Numbered from the stretch's first letter, positions 19,368 through 28,650 are shown. The stretch is DNA of 64,000 nucleotides from Catenuloplanes indicus (GCF_030813715.1 NZ_JAUSUZ010000001.1:7006001-7070000), one strand, 5' to 3'. Translations and numbers: made by a program. Notes: generated by a model from the letters alone, not told the origin.

Positions 19368-20632
19368 GCGGTGTGCAGCTCCGGATCGCGTTCCACCGGT
19401 ACACAGCGCAGGTCCAGCAGCAGCCGGCCGCGTTCGACCCGCCCGAGCACCGCGGGGTCGCCGAGCCGCAGCCGGCGCGCGTACGTCTCGGGCAGCGCGA
19501 CCGCCCAGGACGGCAGCGTGTGGCCGGGGGCGCCACCGCCGCCGACGACCGCCTCGGTGGCGACTGGCACCGCGTCGACGCCGTCCGCCCGCAGCTTCCC
19601 GGCCAGCGCCTCCGCCCTGGCTCGCAGCGCGGCCGGCTCCTCGTCCAGCGCGGCCAGCACGGGCACGGCCGGGTCGCGCAGCGTCGCCTCCAGCGCGGCC
19701 AGCGTCAGCTTGTCCACCCGCAGCGCCCGTGCCAGTGGGTGCCGCCGCAGCCGTTCCACGGTCGCCGCGTCGCCGAGCAACAGTCCGGCCTGCGGCCCGC
19801 CGAGCAGCTTGTCGCCACTCGCGGTCACCAGCGTCGCGCCCGCGGCCAGCGCCGTCGCCGCGTCCGGCTCGTCCGGCAGCCCCGGGTGCGGCGTCAGCAG
19901 CCCGGACCCGATGTCGGCCACCACCGGAACCCCGAGACCCGACAGATCCTCCACGGGTACGGCCGAGGTGAACCCCTGAACCACGAAGTTCGACGGGTGC
20001 ACCTTCAGCACGAACCCCGTGTCCGGCCCGATCGCGCCCGCGTAGTCGGCCGCGGTCGTCCGGTTCGTCGTCCCGACCTCCCGCAGCCGGGCGCCGGTGC
20101 TGACCAGCAGGTCCGGCAGGCGGAACCCGTCGCCGATCTCCACCATCTCGCCGCGGCTGACCACGATCTCGCGCCCGGCGGCCAGCGCGGTCGCGGCCAG
20201 CACCAGCGCGGCGGCCCCGTTGTTGACCACGTGCACGCCACCGGCGCCCGGCACCGCGGCCGCTAGCGCCGCCATCGCGGTCCGCCCGCGCCGGGCCCGC
20301 CGCCCGTCCGCCAGATCGAGTTCCACGTCCGTGTACCCGGCCGCCTCCACCACCGCGCTGACGGCATCCGCGGACAGCGGCGCCCGGCCGAGGTTCGTGT
20401 GCACGATGACGCCGGTTGCGTTGATCACCGGCCGCATGCCCGCGGCGGGCAGCGCGCCGACCGCGGCCGCGATCACGTCCTCCGGCGCGATCTCGCCGCG
20501 CCGGGCCCGCTCCTGCGCGGCCACGACCGCGCTCTTCACCGCACCACGCCCGAGCCGCGCACCCGCGGCCACCAGCCGCGGATCGGCCAGCGCCGTGTCG
20601 GTCCGCGGAATCCGCCGCCGGAAGTCGGTCAT
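19355..20632 (-). CDS. selA: L-seryl-tRNA(Sec) selenium transferase
   Basis: PLP enzyme that converts Ser-tRNA(Sec) to Sec-tRNA(Sec) using selenophosphate. The 425-residue protein has INATGVIVHTNLGRAPLS in the N-terminal region, VNNGAAALVL, GEMVEIGDGFRLPDL, EVGTTNRT, KVHPSNFVVQGFT and the PLP lysine Lys275 in SGDKLLGGPQAG. It is the first gene of selA-selB. Use of SelA rather than PSTK/SepSecS is the bacterial route. It is divergent from the CAP gene at 20784, and the 151-bp gap must carry both promoters. Confidence 0.97.
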   Translation of the reverse strand: MTDFRRRIPRTDTALADPRLVAAGARLGRGAVKSAVVAAQERARRGEIAPEDVIAAAVGALPAAGMRPVINATGVIVHTNLGRAPLSADAVSAVVEAAGYTDVELDLADGRRARRGRTAMAALAAAVPGAGGVHVVNNGAAALVLAATALAAGREIVVSRGEMVEIGDGFRLPDLLVSTGARLREVGTTNRTTAADYAGAIGPDTGFVLKVHPSNFVVQGFTSAVPVEDLSGLGVPVVADIGSGLLTPHPGLPDEPDAATALAAGATLVTASGDKLLGGPQAGLLLGDAATVERLRRHPLARALRVDKLTLAALEATLRDPAVPVLAALDEEPAALRARAEALAGKLRADGVDAVPVATEAVVGGGGAPGHTLPSWAVALPETYARRLRLGDPAVLGRVERGRLLLDLRCVPVERDPELHTACMS

Positions 20633-20673
20633 GCTCCCGACCGTAGTACAGCGCCGACTGGCGGCAACCCGGC

Positions 20674-20719
20674 GGATACCGAGGGCTTACGGGAGGGCAC
20701 CCGGTCGATTCGTCAGCCG
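20674..20719 (+). promoter_or_regulatory. 46-bp leader element, copy 1
   Basis: This 46-bp non-coding block is identical, in inverted orientation, to 31650-31695, in front of a paralogous CAP gene. It ends 64 bp before the TTG start. The sequence between it and the gene has diverged, and the coding copies differ too, so full identity here suggests a selected promoter, operator or leader RNA. I could not match it to a known riboswitch. Confidence 0.6.
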
Positions 20720-20783
20720 CCGGGCGGGCACGCCGAATGAACAGGTGCAAGCGCAACACCCCGCCGACAGGAAAGAGTTACTC

Positions 20784-21272
20784 TTGCGCCGCTTCGCCAG
20801 CCGGGTCGTCCTCGCCGTTCTCGCTCCCGCCGCCGCCCTCGGCATGACGCTCGTCGCTCCCGCGGCCCCCGCGTCCGCAGCCGTGGCGACGACGGCGCTC
20901 GAGGCGCAGGTCGTCACGTTGACGAACGAGGCCCGGGTGAAGGCCGGTTGCAAGAAGCTGACCGTCAATGCCAACCTGACGCAGGCCGCGCAGGCGTTCT
21001 CGAAGGACATGGCGGACAAGAACTACTTCTCCCACACCGGTAAGGACGGCTCGAACTTCGTGACCCGTGCGAAGCGGGCGGGGTTCAAGAAGACCGCGAC
21101 GGGCGAGAACATCGCGTGGGGTTACAAGGACGCGCAGGGTGTGGTGAAGGGCTGGATGAACAGCCCGGGTCACCGGAAGAACATCCTGAACTGCAAGTCG
21201 ACCCTGATCGGTGTCGGTGCGGCCCGTAACGCCAAGGGTGTCGTGTACTGGACCCAGGAGTTCGGCAAGTAA
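20784..21272 (+). CDS. Secreted CAP-domain (SCP/PR-1-like) protein, copy 1
   Basis: Small exported protein of the CAP superfamily. Start TTG 20784 follows GGAAAGAG; the first 33 or so residues form a signal peptide (RRFASRVVLAVLAPAAALGM, cleavage near ASA). The mature part has the CAP core NEARVKAGCKKLTVN, YFSHTGKDGSNFV, GENIAWGYKD, GWMNSPGHRKNILN and YWTQEFG, with the His and Glu of the CAP cavity. Length is 162 residues. Such proteins are linked to cell-wall or lipid interactions, but activity is unproven. Residues 31-162 are nearly the same as the copy at 31097-31585. An IS element sits in its terminator. Confidence 0.9.
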   Translation: MRRFASRVVLAVLAPAAALGMTLVAPAAPASAAVATTALEAQVVTLTNEARVKAGCKKLTVNANLTQAAQAFSKDMADKNYFSHTGKDGSNFVTRAKRAGFKKTATGENIAWGYKDAQGVVKGWMNSPGHRKNILNCKSTLIGVGAARNAKGVVYWTQEFGK

Positions 21273-21283
21273 TGCGCACAAAA

Positions 21284-21294
21284 GGCCCGAGGCG
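21284..21294 (+). terminator. Left arm of the CAP copy 1 terminator, split by the IS
   Basis: GGCCCGAGGCG here would pair with CGCCCCGGGCC at 22598-22608, which is followed by TTTT. Removing the IS and one CGG copy restores a compact hairpin like the intact terminator of CAP copy 2. The insertion lies exactly in the loop. Confidence 0.8.
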
Positions 21295-21295
21295 G

Positions 21296-22593
21296 CTTGG
21301 GTTCTAGCAGTCGTCGCAACACCCCAGTTCAGGGGATGCGATGGACTTCGAGATCCGGGATCGGTCGGTTGTTCAGGGCCGTCGGCGTCTGACCCGCGAG
21401 CGTGAGGTTTATCTTGCGCTCGTGGGTCAGGGTGTCGGAACAGCGGAAGCGTGCAGGATCGTCGGGATCAACATCCGGACCGGCCGGCGGTGGCGTAACG
21501 GCCGGAACCCGACCGGCCGAAACGTCGGCGCGGCGCCGATCACGGCCGTGACGGCGCCGTCGGTGCGAGGCCGGTTCCTCAACGAGGACGAGCGTGTGTA
21601 TATCGCCGATCGGCATCGTGAGCAGGTCACGGTCCGGCAGATCGCCGTCGAACTGGACCGTGACCCGGCGACGATCAGCCGTGAGCTACGACGTAACGCG
21701 CATCCGGTCAGTGGGGACTACCGGCCCCATGCGGCGCAGGCGCGTGCCGAGGCGCGCCGTTCGCGTCCGAAGATCAGCAAGATCGCTGCTAATCCTGCAC
21801 TGCGCCAGGCCGTTCAGGACGGGCTGGACCTCAGGTGGAGCCCTGAACAGATCGTGCGACGCTTGCGGCGGGACTTTCCTGAGCGCCCGGAGCTGCACGT
21901 GACGCACGAGACGATCTACCAGGCCCTCTACGTCCAAGGCCGCGGTGAACTGCGTCGCGAGCTGACCAAGGCGCTGCGTACCGGCCGCGCGATGCGTCGC
22001 CCTCGCCGTCAGACGCAGCAGCGCACACCCCGGATGGCCACCGAGATGGTCATGATCAGCGAACGCCCCGCCGAGATCGAGGATCGAGCCGTGCCAGGTC
22101 ACTGGGAAGGCGACCTGATCATCGGTAAGGACAACCGCTCCGCGATCGGCACCCTGGTCGAACGCCACACCCGCTACGTCATGCTCGTGCACCTGCCGGC
22201 CGGCCGCACCGCAGACCTCGTCCGTGACGCCCTGACCGCCACCATCGGCCGCCTGCCCACGCACCTACGCCGTTCGCTGACCTGGGATCAAGGCATCGAG
22301 ATGAGCCTGCACCAGCAGTTCACCATCGCCACCGACACCCCGGTCTACTTTTGCGACCCGCACTCACCCTGGCAACGCGGCAGCAACGAGAACACCAACG
22401 GCCTGCTACGCCAATACTTCCCGAAAAGCACCGACCTGTCCGTCCACGACCGCGACCATCTCGACACTGTCGCCGCCGAACTCAACGGACGCCCACGCAA
22501 AACGCTCGGCTGGGACACCCCAGCCGAGCGCTTCGCTAAACTCCTGGCCGAAACCAGCTGACCACTGTGTTGCGACGACCCCTGGAATCCGCC
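21296..22593 (+). mobile_element. IS30-family insertion sequence (1298 bp)
   Basis: The element has imperfect terminal inverted repeats, best seen as 21299-21322 against 22567-22590 (20 of 24 bases match), and one transposase gene. CGG occurs on both sides (21293-21295 and 22594-22596), a likely 3-bp target duplication. Removing the element plus one CGG gives a sequence colinear with the terminator of the paralogous CAP gene at 31062-31090. Exact ends could shift by a few bases. Confidence 0.88.
21341..22561 (+). CDS. IS30-family transposase
   Basis: DDE transposase of 406 residues. It has an N-terminal helix-turn-helix region with RRRLTREREVYLALV and TVRQIAVELDRDPATISREL, typical of IS30, and a C-terminal catalytic core with PGHWEGDLIIG (first Asp), SLTWDQGIEM (second Asp) and WQRGSNENTNGLLRQYFPK (Glu region). 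The gene fills almost all of the element, with no frameshift or stop, so it may still be mobile. Its GC content and start context do not stand out from the host, which fits an actinobacterial origin. Confidence 0.95.
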   Translation: MDFEIRDRSVVQGRRRLTREREVYLALVGQGVGTAEACRIVGINIRTGRRWRNGRNPTGRNVGAAPITAVTAPSVRGRFLNEDERVYIADRHREQVTVRQIAVELDRDPATISRELRRNAHPVSGDYRPHAAQARAEARRSRPKISKIAANPALRQAVQDGLDLRWSPEQIVRRLRRDFPERPELHVTHETIYQALYVQGRGELRRELTKALRTGRAMRRPRRQTQQRTPRMATEMVMISERPAEIEDRAVPGHWEGDLIIGKDNRSAIGTLVERHTRYVMLVHLPAGRTADLVRDALTATIGRLPTHLRRSLTWDQGIEMSLHQQFTIATDTPVYFCDPHSPWQRGSNENTNGLLRQYFPKSTDLSVHDRDHLDTVAAELNGRPRKTLGWDTPAERFAKLLAETS

Positions 22594-22597
22594 CGGA

Positions 22598-22612
22598 CGC
22601 CCCGGGCCTTTT
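22598..22612 (+). terminator. Right arm and T-run of the CAP copy 1 terminator
   Basis: CGCCCCGGGCC (22598-22608) plus TTTT is the other half of the hairpin split by the IS. Alone it cannot form the original stem with the CAP transcript nearby. It may now be brought together only if the whole IS is transcribed. Confidence 0.75.
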
Positions 22613-22619
22613 CGCTTTC

Positions 22620-23168
22620 TCAGCCCTCGGAGGCGGTGAGTTCCTGTGCCGGCTCCGGGAAGCCGTAGCGGGCCGCGTGTTCCGGGTTCGCCGGGTCGAT
22701 GAGGCGGATGCCCTCGGCCGCGAGGCGCTCGTTGATCTTGTCGAGGTTCTCGCGGACCAGCTCGGCCTCCTCGTCCGTGGTCTTGCCCCGGTGCGGCTTG
22801 CCGGCGTGCTCCATGGTCGCGTAGTCGAGCTTGTCCGCCGGGGCCTTGCGGGCCGTCTTCGGCGGCTTGACCCGCTCCGCGGTCTTCAGCACGTCGGCCA
22901 TCGGCGTGCCGGTGGCGAGCGCGTCGAACTCGCTGGCGTTGAGCGTGACCCGCCGGGCCTCGCCGTCGCCGTGCGCGTCGAAGATGTCCACCACCACCAC
23001 GTCCAGCGCGGCGTCGTCGATGCTCTCCACCTCGGCGGGGAGCGCCTCCAGCTGCACCGGCCCGGTCATCAGGTCGGGGTGCTCGAGCACGACGATGCGC
23101 ACCACATCAGCGTCGTCGCCGATGACGGCGCCGCTGAAGTCGGACACGTGGACGGTCTTCTTACCCAT
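22620..23168 (-). CDS. Hypothetical cytoplasmic protein, 182 aa
   Basis: I do not recognise this family. The protein opens with MGKKTVHVSDFSGAVIGDDA, then an acidic, beta-rich half including VVVVDIFDAHGDGEARRVTLN, a basic linker near residues 100-125 (VKPPKTARKAPADKLDYATM) and a helical C-terminus with EEAELVRENLDKINERLAAEG. There is no signal peptide, membrane segment or obvious catalytic motif. AAGGAG lies just upstream of the ATG at 23168. Codon use looks native. The upstream gap to alc is 72 bp and contains a 7-bp dyad. It could be a small structural or regulatory protein; no function is proposed. Confidence 0.75.
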   Translation of the reverse strand: MGKKTVHVSDFSGAVIGDDADVVRIVVLEHPDLMTGPVQLEALPAEVESIDDAALDVVVVDIFDAHGDGEARRVTLNASEFDALATGTPMADVLKTAERVKPPKTARKAPADKLDYATMEHAGKPHRGKTTDEEAELVRENLDKINERLAAEGIRLIDPANPEHAARYGFPEPAQELTASEG

Positions 23169-23192
23169 AGGGTGAGCTGCTCCTTCAATCGG

Positions 23193-23207
23193 CCGTGTGG
23201 CACACGG
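23193..23207. promoter_or_regulatory. Inverted repeat upstream of the 182-aa gene
   Basis: CCGTGTG-G-CACACGG is a perfect 7-bp dyad around one base, 25 bp upstream of the ATG at 23168 and 33 bp past the alc stop. It is too short-looped for an ordinary RNA hairpin, so an operator is more likely than a terminator. Confidence 0.4.
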
Positions 23208-23240
23208 ACCCTGAGAACCTACCCGACAGGCGTACGAAAC

Positions 23241-24254
23241 TCAGAAGTGCCGCTCCGCCAGGCGCCGCCGCTGCTTCTCGGACATGCTGCCCCACAGCCG
23301 CAGCCGGGCCACGCCGCCGTCCGGGTACACGTCGAGTCGCACATGCGTCACCTTGGGCGCGTCGCTGACCGCGAACCGGTGCCGGGTGTCCGGCTGCGCG
23401 CGGGTCCGCGGCAGCAGCTCGACCCAGTCGCCGGGCGTGTCCAGCGAGCGTGCGTCGGGAATCCCGCGCAGGCGGAACTCGCCGGGCGCGTTGCCCTTGA
23501 AGTGTGACGTGTCGATCTCGGCGAGCTGGATCCGGCCCGGCACGCCGAGCCGGACCAGCACCCAGTCGTTGCCGTCGTCGCGGCGCCGGGACGTCTCCCA
23601 GCCCTCGCCCATCGACCGGGCCAGGCCGGGGAGCAGCATCTTCGGTGCGGAGCCGTAGAACATGTTGCTGCACGCGGTCACCGTGCCGCCGTTCTCGGCC
23701 GCGGCCAGGTCGAACACCTCGGGCAGCAGCGCCGGGTCGGGGACCGCCTCGCCGTGCACGCGCAGCCGGGCGACACCGCCGTCCGGGTAGATCCGCAGCC
23801 GGACGTGGGTCCAGACCCGGTCGTCGGCGTGCACCCGGAACGTGTTCCGGGTGTCGCCCTTGAGCGCGGACCGGGGCAGGACCGGCGTCCACGACGCGGC
23901 CAGCAGCTCGTCCGGCGACGGGTACCCGGGCAGCCGGGTCGCCTCGACGGACGCGGCCGGCGGGTAGTTGCCGGTGAAGAACGCGGTGTCGATCACCACG
24001 CCGTGGATCACGCCGGGCGCGCCGAGCCGGACGACGGCCAGGTCATGGTCGTCGCCGGTGCCGCGCGGGCGGCGGCGCCGGGTCTCCCAGCCGTCGTAGA
24101 GCTGGCCGCGCGCGCCGAAGCTCTGCGGCGTGAACGCGGGCGCGTGGTCGTTGATCAGGTCGGCCGCGAACGCGAAGAACTCGTCGCTGGCGTACATCAC
24201 GCCGCCGCCGAACGCGCGCGCGGCCAGGTCGGGCATCTGCTGCCAGTCGGTCAT
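23241..24254 (-). CDS. alc: Allantoicase
   Basis: Hydrolyses allantoate to ureidoglycolate and urea. The 337-residue protein has the two related halves of the family: [17 protein letters not shown] with [14 protein letters not shown] in the first and [16 protein letters not shown] with [11 protein letters not shown] in the second. Each half ends with the matched stretches [16 protein letters not shown] and [16 protein letters not shown]. The internal repeat is diagnostic. The ATG at 24254 overlaps the allB stop by four bases. It is the last gene of the aceB-DUF6986-allB-alc operon and continues the urate route started at 5.1-6.8 kb. Confidence 0.95.
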   Translation of the reverse strand: MTDWQQMPDLAARAFGGGVMYASDEFFAFAADLINDHAPAFTPQSFGARGQLYDGWETRRRRPRGTGDDHDLAVVRLGAPGVIHGVVIDTAFFTGNYPPAASVEATRLPGYPSPDELLAASWTPVLPRSALKGDTRNTFRVHADDRVWTHVRLRIYPDGGVARLRVHGEAVPDPALLPEVFDLAAAENGGTVTACSNMFYGSAPKMLLPGLARSMGEGWETSRRRDDGNDWVLVRLGVPGRIQLAEIDTSHFKGNAPGEFRLRGIPDARSLDTPGDWVELLPRTRAQPDTRHRFAVSDAPKVTHVRLDVYPDGGVARLRLWGSMSEKQRRRLAERHF

Positions 24255-25567
24255 GCCGCACCCCGCTCCAGCAGACGCCCGTTCGGCTCGCCGACCGTGG
24301 GTATGCCGCGCAGCCAGCTGCCCAGCACCACCCCGGTCAGGACCCGGTCGTGGTACGGCGAGACCGGGTGGCGGTGCTGCAGGCGATTGACGTCGACGCG
24401 CTGGGTGGTGTCCGGGTCGAAGACGACCAGGTCCGCGTCCGCGCCGGCGGCCAGCCGGCCCTTCGTGTCCAGGCCGGCGAGCGCGGCCGGGCCGGACGCC
24501 ATCCAGCGAACCACGTCGCTCAGCGAATGGCCGCGCTCCCGGGCCTGGGTCCAGATGATCGGCAGGCCGAGCTGCAGCGACGCGATCCCGCCCCAGGCCG
24601 CGGCGAAGTCGCCGGTGTCCGTGCGTTTGAGCTCCGGCGTGCACGGCGAGTGGTCGGAGACGATCAGGTCGATCACGCCGTCCGCGAGCGCGGCCCAGAG
24701 CGCGTCCCGGTTGCCGGCGTCCCGGATCGGCGGGCAGCACTTGAACTGCGTCGCGCCGTCCGGGACCTCCTCCGCGGTCAGCGTCAGGTAGTGCGGGCAG
24801 GTCTCGGCCGTGATCCGTACCCTCTCGGCCTTGGCCGCCGCGATCAGCGGCACCGCCTCGGACGAGGAGAGGTGCAGGATGTGTGCGCGTGCGCCGGTCT
24901 TCCGGGCGGCCGCGACGACGCGTGCGATCGCGGTGTTCTCCGCGCTGCGCGGCCGGGACGCGACGAAGTCGGCGTAGCTGGCGGAGGATTCGTGGCCGGC
25001 CACCAGATCCGGGTCCTCCGCGTGCACCAGGAACAGCGCGTCGACGGCCCGGAACGCCTCGGTCAGCTCGGCGGGTGACAACGGCGGGAATTCCGGCACA
25101 CCGGAGTCGATCAGGAACGCCTTGAAGCCGAACACACCCGCGTCGCGCATCGGCGCGAGGTCCTTGACGTTGCCCGGCACCGCGCCGCCCCAGAAGCCGA
25201 CGTCCACCTGGATCTGCCCGGCCGCGGCCTTCCGCTTGACGGCCAGCGCGTCCGCGGTGGTGGTCGGCGGCAGCGAGTTCAGCGGCATGTCGACGATCGT
25301 GGTGACGCCACCGGCCGCGGCGGCCCGGGTCGCGCTGGCGAACCCCTCCCACTCGGTCCGGCCGGGCTCGTTGACGTGCACGTGTGTGTCCACCAGGCCG
25401 GGCAGCAGCGCGAGCTTGCCCAGGTCCTCCTCGCGGTCCGCGCGCAGCGGCGCGTCATAGGCCGCGATCCGGGCGATCCGGCCGTCCCGCACCGCGATCG
25501 CGGCCGGCCGTTCGCCGTCCGGGGTGATGGCCCGCCGGGACCGGACGACCAGGTCGAAATCCGTCAC
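24251..25567 (-). CDS. allB: Allantoinase
   Basis: Metal-dependent amidohydrolase that opens the hydantoin ring of allantoin to give allantoate. The 438-residue protein has [11 protein letters not shown] (first metal pair), [10 protein letters not shown] with the Lys normally carboxylated to bridge the metals, [17 protein letters not shown], and [13 protein letters not shown] with the last metal Asp. GTG 25567 is preceded by AAGGAGG at good spacing. It is translationally coupled to alc. The 63-bp gap to the upstream DUF6986 gene is compatible with one transcript. Confidence 0.95.
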   Translation of the reverse strand: MTDFDLVVRSRRAITPDGERPAAIAVRDGRIARIAAYDAPLRADREEDLGKLALLPGLVDTHVHVNEPGRTEWEGFASATRAAAAGGVTTIVDMPLNSLPPTTTADALAVKRKAAAGQIQVDVGFWGGAVPGNVKDLAPMRDAGVFGFKAFLIDSGVPEFPPLSPAELTEAFRAVDALFLVHAEDPDLVAGHESSASYADFVASRPRSAENTAIARVVAAARKTGARAHILHLSSSEAVPLIAAAKAERVRITAETCPHYLTLTAEEVPDGATQFKCCPPIRDAGNRDALWAALADGVIDLIVSDHSPCTPELKRTDTGDFAAAWGGIASLQLGLPIIWTQARERGHSLSDVVRWMASGPAALAGLDTKGRLAAGADADLVVFDPDTTQRVDVNRLQHRHPVSPYHDRVLTGVVLGSWLRGIPTVGEPNGRLLERGAA

Positions 25568-25630
25568 ATCCGCCTCCTTGGTACTGAGGTGGTCTCGGAC
25601 CCGGGATCGGCGTTGATCACAGGGTGGGGG

Positions 25631-26806
25631 TCACAGGCCGGCGAGCCGGTCCTCGGTGAAGCCGCCGAGTTCGTCGTCGTCGAGTGCGCCGCAGCGTAGT
25701 CCGCGCAGCAGGAACCCGGCCAGCGCGCGGGCGGTGGCCGGTTCGTCCAGGATGCCGGTGTCGCGGCGGTCCAGGTAGGCGGTGAGTCGGTCGCGGGCCG
25801 CGGCGGCGCCGTCCCGGAAGAACGCGTAGGTGGCCGCGAACCGGGTCGGCAGTTGCGCCGGGTGCAGATCCCAGCCCTGGTAGAAGCCGCGTTCCAGCGA
25901 GCGCCGGACCAGTCGCGCGTGCAGCGCCCAGGCCTCGGCGATCCGGTCGTCCGTGCCGACCGGCAGCACGTTGGTCGACCCGTCGGACAGCCGCACGCCG
26001 GTGCCGGCGGCCGCGACCTGCATGACCGCCTTCGCATGGTCCGCGGCCGGATGCTCCATGCTCTGGTAGGCCGCGCCGATGCCGCAGGCCGCGCTGTAGT
26101 CGTAGGTGCCGTAGTGCAGGCCGGTGCAGCGGCCGTCCGCCGCGGTGATCATCCGGGCGACCGTGGCGGTGCCGTCCGCGCCCAGGATCGCGGTCGGCGT
26201 CTCGATCTGAATCTCGAACCGCAGCGCGATGCCGTAGGCCGCGTCCAGCCGCCCGCACACGGCCGCGAACGCGGCGACCTGCGCCGGATCGCTCACCTTG
26301 GGCAGCGTGATCACGAAGTTCACCGGGAGTTCCGCCGCGCCGGCGAACCAGCGATCAAGAAATACGTCGAGGGTACGGAGAGAGCGCCGCCGCGTGTGCG
26401 CCTCCATCGACTTGATCCGCAGGCCGACGAACGGGGTGCTCCGCTCGGCGGCGCTCAACGCCGTGGCGGCGGCCTCGGCGGCCGCGTCCTCCTCGTCGTC
26501 GGCGCGGATGCCGTACCCGTCCTCGAAGTCGATTCTCAGGTCCTCGATCGGCTCCGCGGCGAGCTTGGCGGTGACGCGTGCGTGCAGGTGCTCCGGGTAC
26601 GGCAGCGCGGGAGCGGTCTCCAGGGCCGCGCGCGCGAGGCCACCCCACTCCGAGACCAGGTTCTGGTGGAACCGGTCGGCCGGCACGTAGACCGTGTGCA
26701 CCGGCTGCCGGCCGTGCCGGTCGCCCGGATAGCGCGTGCTGAGGTGCGTGTCCACGGCCGCGAGCCGCGCGTCCAGCTCCGCGTGGATCCCCGGGTCCAG
26801 TCGCAT
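25631..26806 (-). CDS. DUF6986 / HpcH-HpaI aldolase-like protein
   Basis: 391-residue protein of the citrate lyase beta / HpcH-HpaI TIM-barrel superfamily. The barrel signature is visible in LRIDFEDGYGIR (metal-binding acid), VGLRIKSMEAHTRR, FVITLPKVSD, RFEIQIETPTAIL and LHYGTYDYSA. It fits between aceB (3 bp gap) and allB (63 bp) and is thus embedded in the allantoin-to-glyoxylate operon. These enzymes form or break C-C bonds next to carboxylates, so glyoxylate or a ureidoglycolate-derived acid is a plausible substrate. No ureidoglycolate lyase gene is seen, so a role at that step is possible but unproven. Confidence 0.8.
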   Translation of the reverse strand: MRLDPGIHAELDARLAAVDTHLSTRYPGDRHGRQPVHTVYVPADRFHQNLVSEWGGLARAALETAPALPYPEHLHARVTAKLAAEPIEDLRIDFEDGYGIRADDEEDAAAEAAATALSAAERSTPFVGLRIKSMEAHTRRRSLRTLDVFLDRWFAGAAELPVNFVITLPKVSDPAQVAAFAAVCGRLDAAYGIALRFEIQIETPTAILGADGTATVARMITAADGRCTGLHYGTYDYSAACGIGAAYQSMEHPAADHAKAVMQVAAAGTGVRLSDGSTNVLPVGTDDRIAEAWALHARLVRRSLERGFYQGWDLHPAQLPTRFAATYAFFRDGAAAARDRLTAYLDRRDTGILDEPATARALAGFLLRGLRCGALDDDELGGFTEDRLAGL

Positions 26807-26809
26807 GCG

Positions 26810-28351
26810 CTAGTCGATCAGCTCGTAGGCCGGCACGGTCAGGAAGTTCGCGAAGTCGTCCGCGAGCGCGACCCGTTCGAAGAGCCCGCGCGCGTCGCCG
26901 AAGCGGCTGCGCCGGAATCCGTCCTCGCCGAGCTGTTCCCGGACCTCGGCCAGCACCTCGTCCTCCAGCCGGCGCACCAGCTCGGACGTGATCGGGGTGC
27001 CCTCCTCGGTCCGTACCCCCTGGTGGATCCACTGCCAGATCTGGGAGCGGGAGATCTCCGCGGTGGCCGCGTCCTCCATCAGGTCGTGGATGCCGACCGC
27101 GCCGTTGCCGCGCAGCCACGCCTCCAGGTAGCGCAGCGCCACCTCGACGTTGCCGCGCACGCCCGCGTCCGTCACGCTGCCCGGTGTCGCCGCGATGTTC
27201 AGCAGGTCGTCCGCGGTGACGTGCACCTCCGGGCGCTGCCGGGTCACCTGGTTCGGGCCGTCCCGCAGCGTGGCGTCGAAGATCTCCCGGCACACCGGCA
27301 CCAGGTCCGGGTGGGCGACCCACGAGCCGTCGAAGCCGTCCCGGGCCTCACGTTCCTTGTCCTCCCGCACCTTGCCGATCGCGACCGCGTTGACCTCCGG
27401 GTCGCGGCGGCTCGGGATGAACGCGGCCATCCCGCCCATCGCGAACGCGCCGCGCCGGTGGCACGTGGCGACCAGCAGTTCGGTGTAGGCGCGCATGAAC
27501 GGCGCGGTCATCGTCACGGCCGCGCGGTCCGGCAGCGTCACCCGGAAGTACTTGATGATGCTGAACAGGTAGTCCCAGCGGCCCGCGTTCAGCCCGGACG
27601 CGTGGTCGCGCAGCTCGTGCAGGATCTCGTCCATCTCGAACGCGGCCGGGATCGTCTCGATCAGCACGGTCGCGCGGATCGTGCCGCGCGGGATGCCGAG
27701 GTGGTCCTGCGCGTAGTTGAAGACGTCGTTCCAGAGCCGCGCCTCCAGGTGCGACTCCATCTTGGGCAGGTAGAAGTACGGTCCGGAGCCGCGCTCGATC
27801 AGCTCCTGCGCGTTGTGGAAGAAGTACAGCCCGAAGTCGACCAGCGCGCCCACGCCGGGTGTGCCGTCGCCCCAGGTGAGGTGCCGCTCGTCCAGGTGCC
27901 AGCCGCGCGGCCGGACCACGATCGTCGGGTACGGCCCCGGGCCCAGCTCGTAGTGCTTGCCCTCCGGCGAGTCGAACGTGATCGTCCGGCGCACCGCCTC
28001 GTACAGGTTGACCTGCCCGCCGATCACGTTCGCCCAGTGCGGCGTGTTCGCGTCCTCCAGGTCGGCCAGCCACACCTTCGCACCGGAGTTCATCGCGTTG
28101 ATCGTCATCTTGCGCTCGGTCGGGCCGGTGATCTCCACCCGGCGGTCGGTGAGGTCGGCCGGTGCGGCCGGGACCGTCCACGCGCCCTCCCGCACGTCCA
28201 CGGTCTCCGGCAGGAAGTCCAGCCGGCCAGTGCGGGCGGCCTCGGCCCGGCGCAGCGCGCGCAGTGCGAGCAGCTCGTCCCGCCGCGCCGCGAAGTGCCG
28301 GTGCAGGTCCGCGACGAACTCCCGGGCCTCGGGCGTGAGGATCTCGGTCAT
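26810..28351 (-). CDS. aceB: Malate synthase A
   Basis: Condenses glyoxylate with acetyl-CoA to give malate, routing purine-derived glyoxylate into the TCA cycle. From ATG 28351, preceded by GGAGGGG, it has 513 residues, normal for form A. Family motifs include [67 protein letters not shown] and the downstream [11 protein letters not shown]. It heads the operon aceB-DUF6986-allB-alc, so expression is probably tied to purine or allantoin use rather than to acetate growth; no isocitrate lyase is adjacent. Confidence 0.96.
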   Translation of the reverse strand: MTEILTPEAREFVADLHRHFAARRDELLALRALRRAEAARTGRLDFLPETVDVREGAWTVPAAPADLTDRRVEITGPTERKMTINAMNSGAKVWLADLEDANTPHWANVIGGQVNLYEAVRRTITFDSPEGKHYELGPGPYPTIVVRPRGWHLDERHLTWGDGTPGVGALVDFGLYFFHNAQELIERGSGPYFYLPKMESHLEARLWNDVFNYAQDHLGIPRGTIRATVLIETIPAAFEMDEILHELRDHASGLNAGRWDYLFSIIKYFRVTLPDRAAVTMTAPFMRAYTELLVATCHRRGAFAMGGMAAFIPSRRDPEVNAVAIGKVREDKEREARDGFDGSWVAHPDLVPVCREIFDATLRDGPNQVTRQRPEVHVTADDLLNIAATPGSVTDAGVRGNVEVALRYLEAWLRGNGAVGIHDLMEDAATAEISRSQIWQWIHQGVRTEEGTPITSELVRRLEDEVLAEVREQLGEDGFRRSRFGDARGLFERVALADDFANFLTVPAYELID

Positions 28352-28365
28352 TACCCCTCCAGGCG

Positions 28366-28650
28366 TCAACGGTATACCGAAATGATCACTGCCAGGAGTG
28401 CCACCACTACGGCGGCGAGCGCGAAAGCGATCAGCAGATGGCGGGCGTCCGCGCTCGGCTGCGCCTCCGCGGGGAGGTCACTCGTGAGGTGGCCCAGGTC
28501 ACCGTGGGTGCGTGCGGCCAGCACCGCGTCGACCCGGGTGGTGAATTCGTCCAGGGACAGGCGCCCGGCCGCGGTGTGCCGCTCGAGGTCGGCGACAACG
28601 CGCTGCCGGTCCGCGTCCGATGCGCGTAGCCGGGGGTCGGTCACCGGCAC
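28366..28650 (-). CDS. DUF1707-domain membrane protein
   Basis: 94-residue protein with the actinobacterial DUF1707 pattern at its N-terminus: [18 protein letters not shown], then [20 protein letters not shown] and [10 protein letters not shown]. One transmembrane helix near the C-terminus ([20 protein letters not shown]) would leave the domain in the cytoplasm. The start may be GTG 28650 or GTG 28644. It lies 14 bp upstream of aceB on the same strand, but a functional link is doubtful because such genes are found in many settings. Confidence 0.85.
   Translation of the reverse strand: MPVTDPRLRASDADRQRVVADLERHTAAGRLSLDEFTTRVDAVLAARTHGDLGHLTSDLPAEAQPSADARHLLIAFALAAVVVALLAVIISVYR

Noticed and set aside
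20660-20783. Cyclic di-AMP (ydaO-type) riboswitch upstream of the CAP genes
   Set aside because: Such switches precede wall-related genes, but I could not find their conserved core in the 46-bp element or around it.
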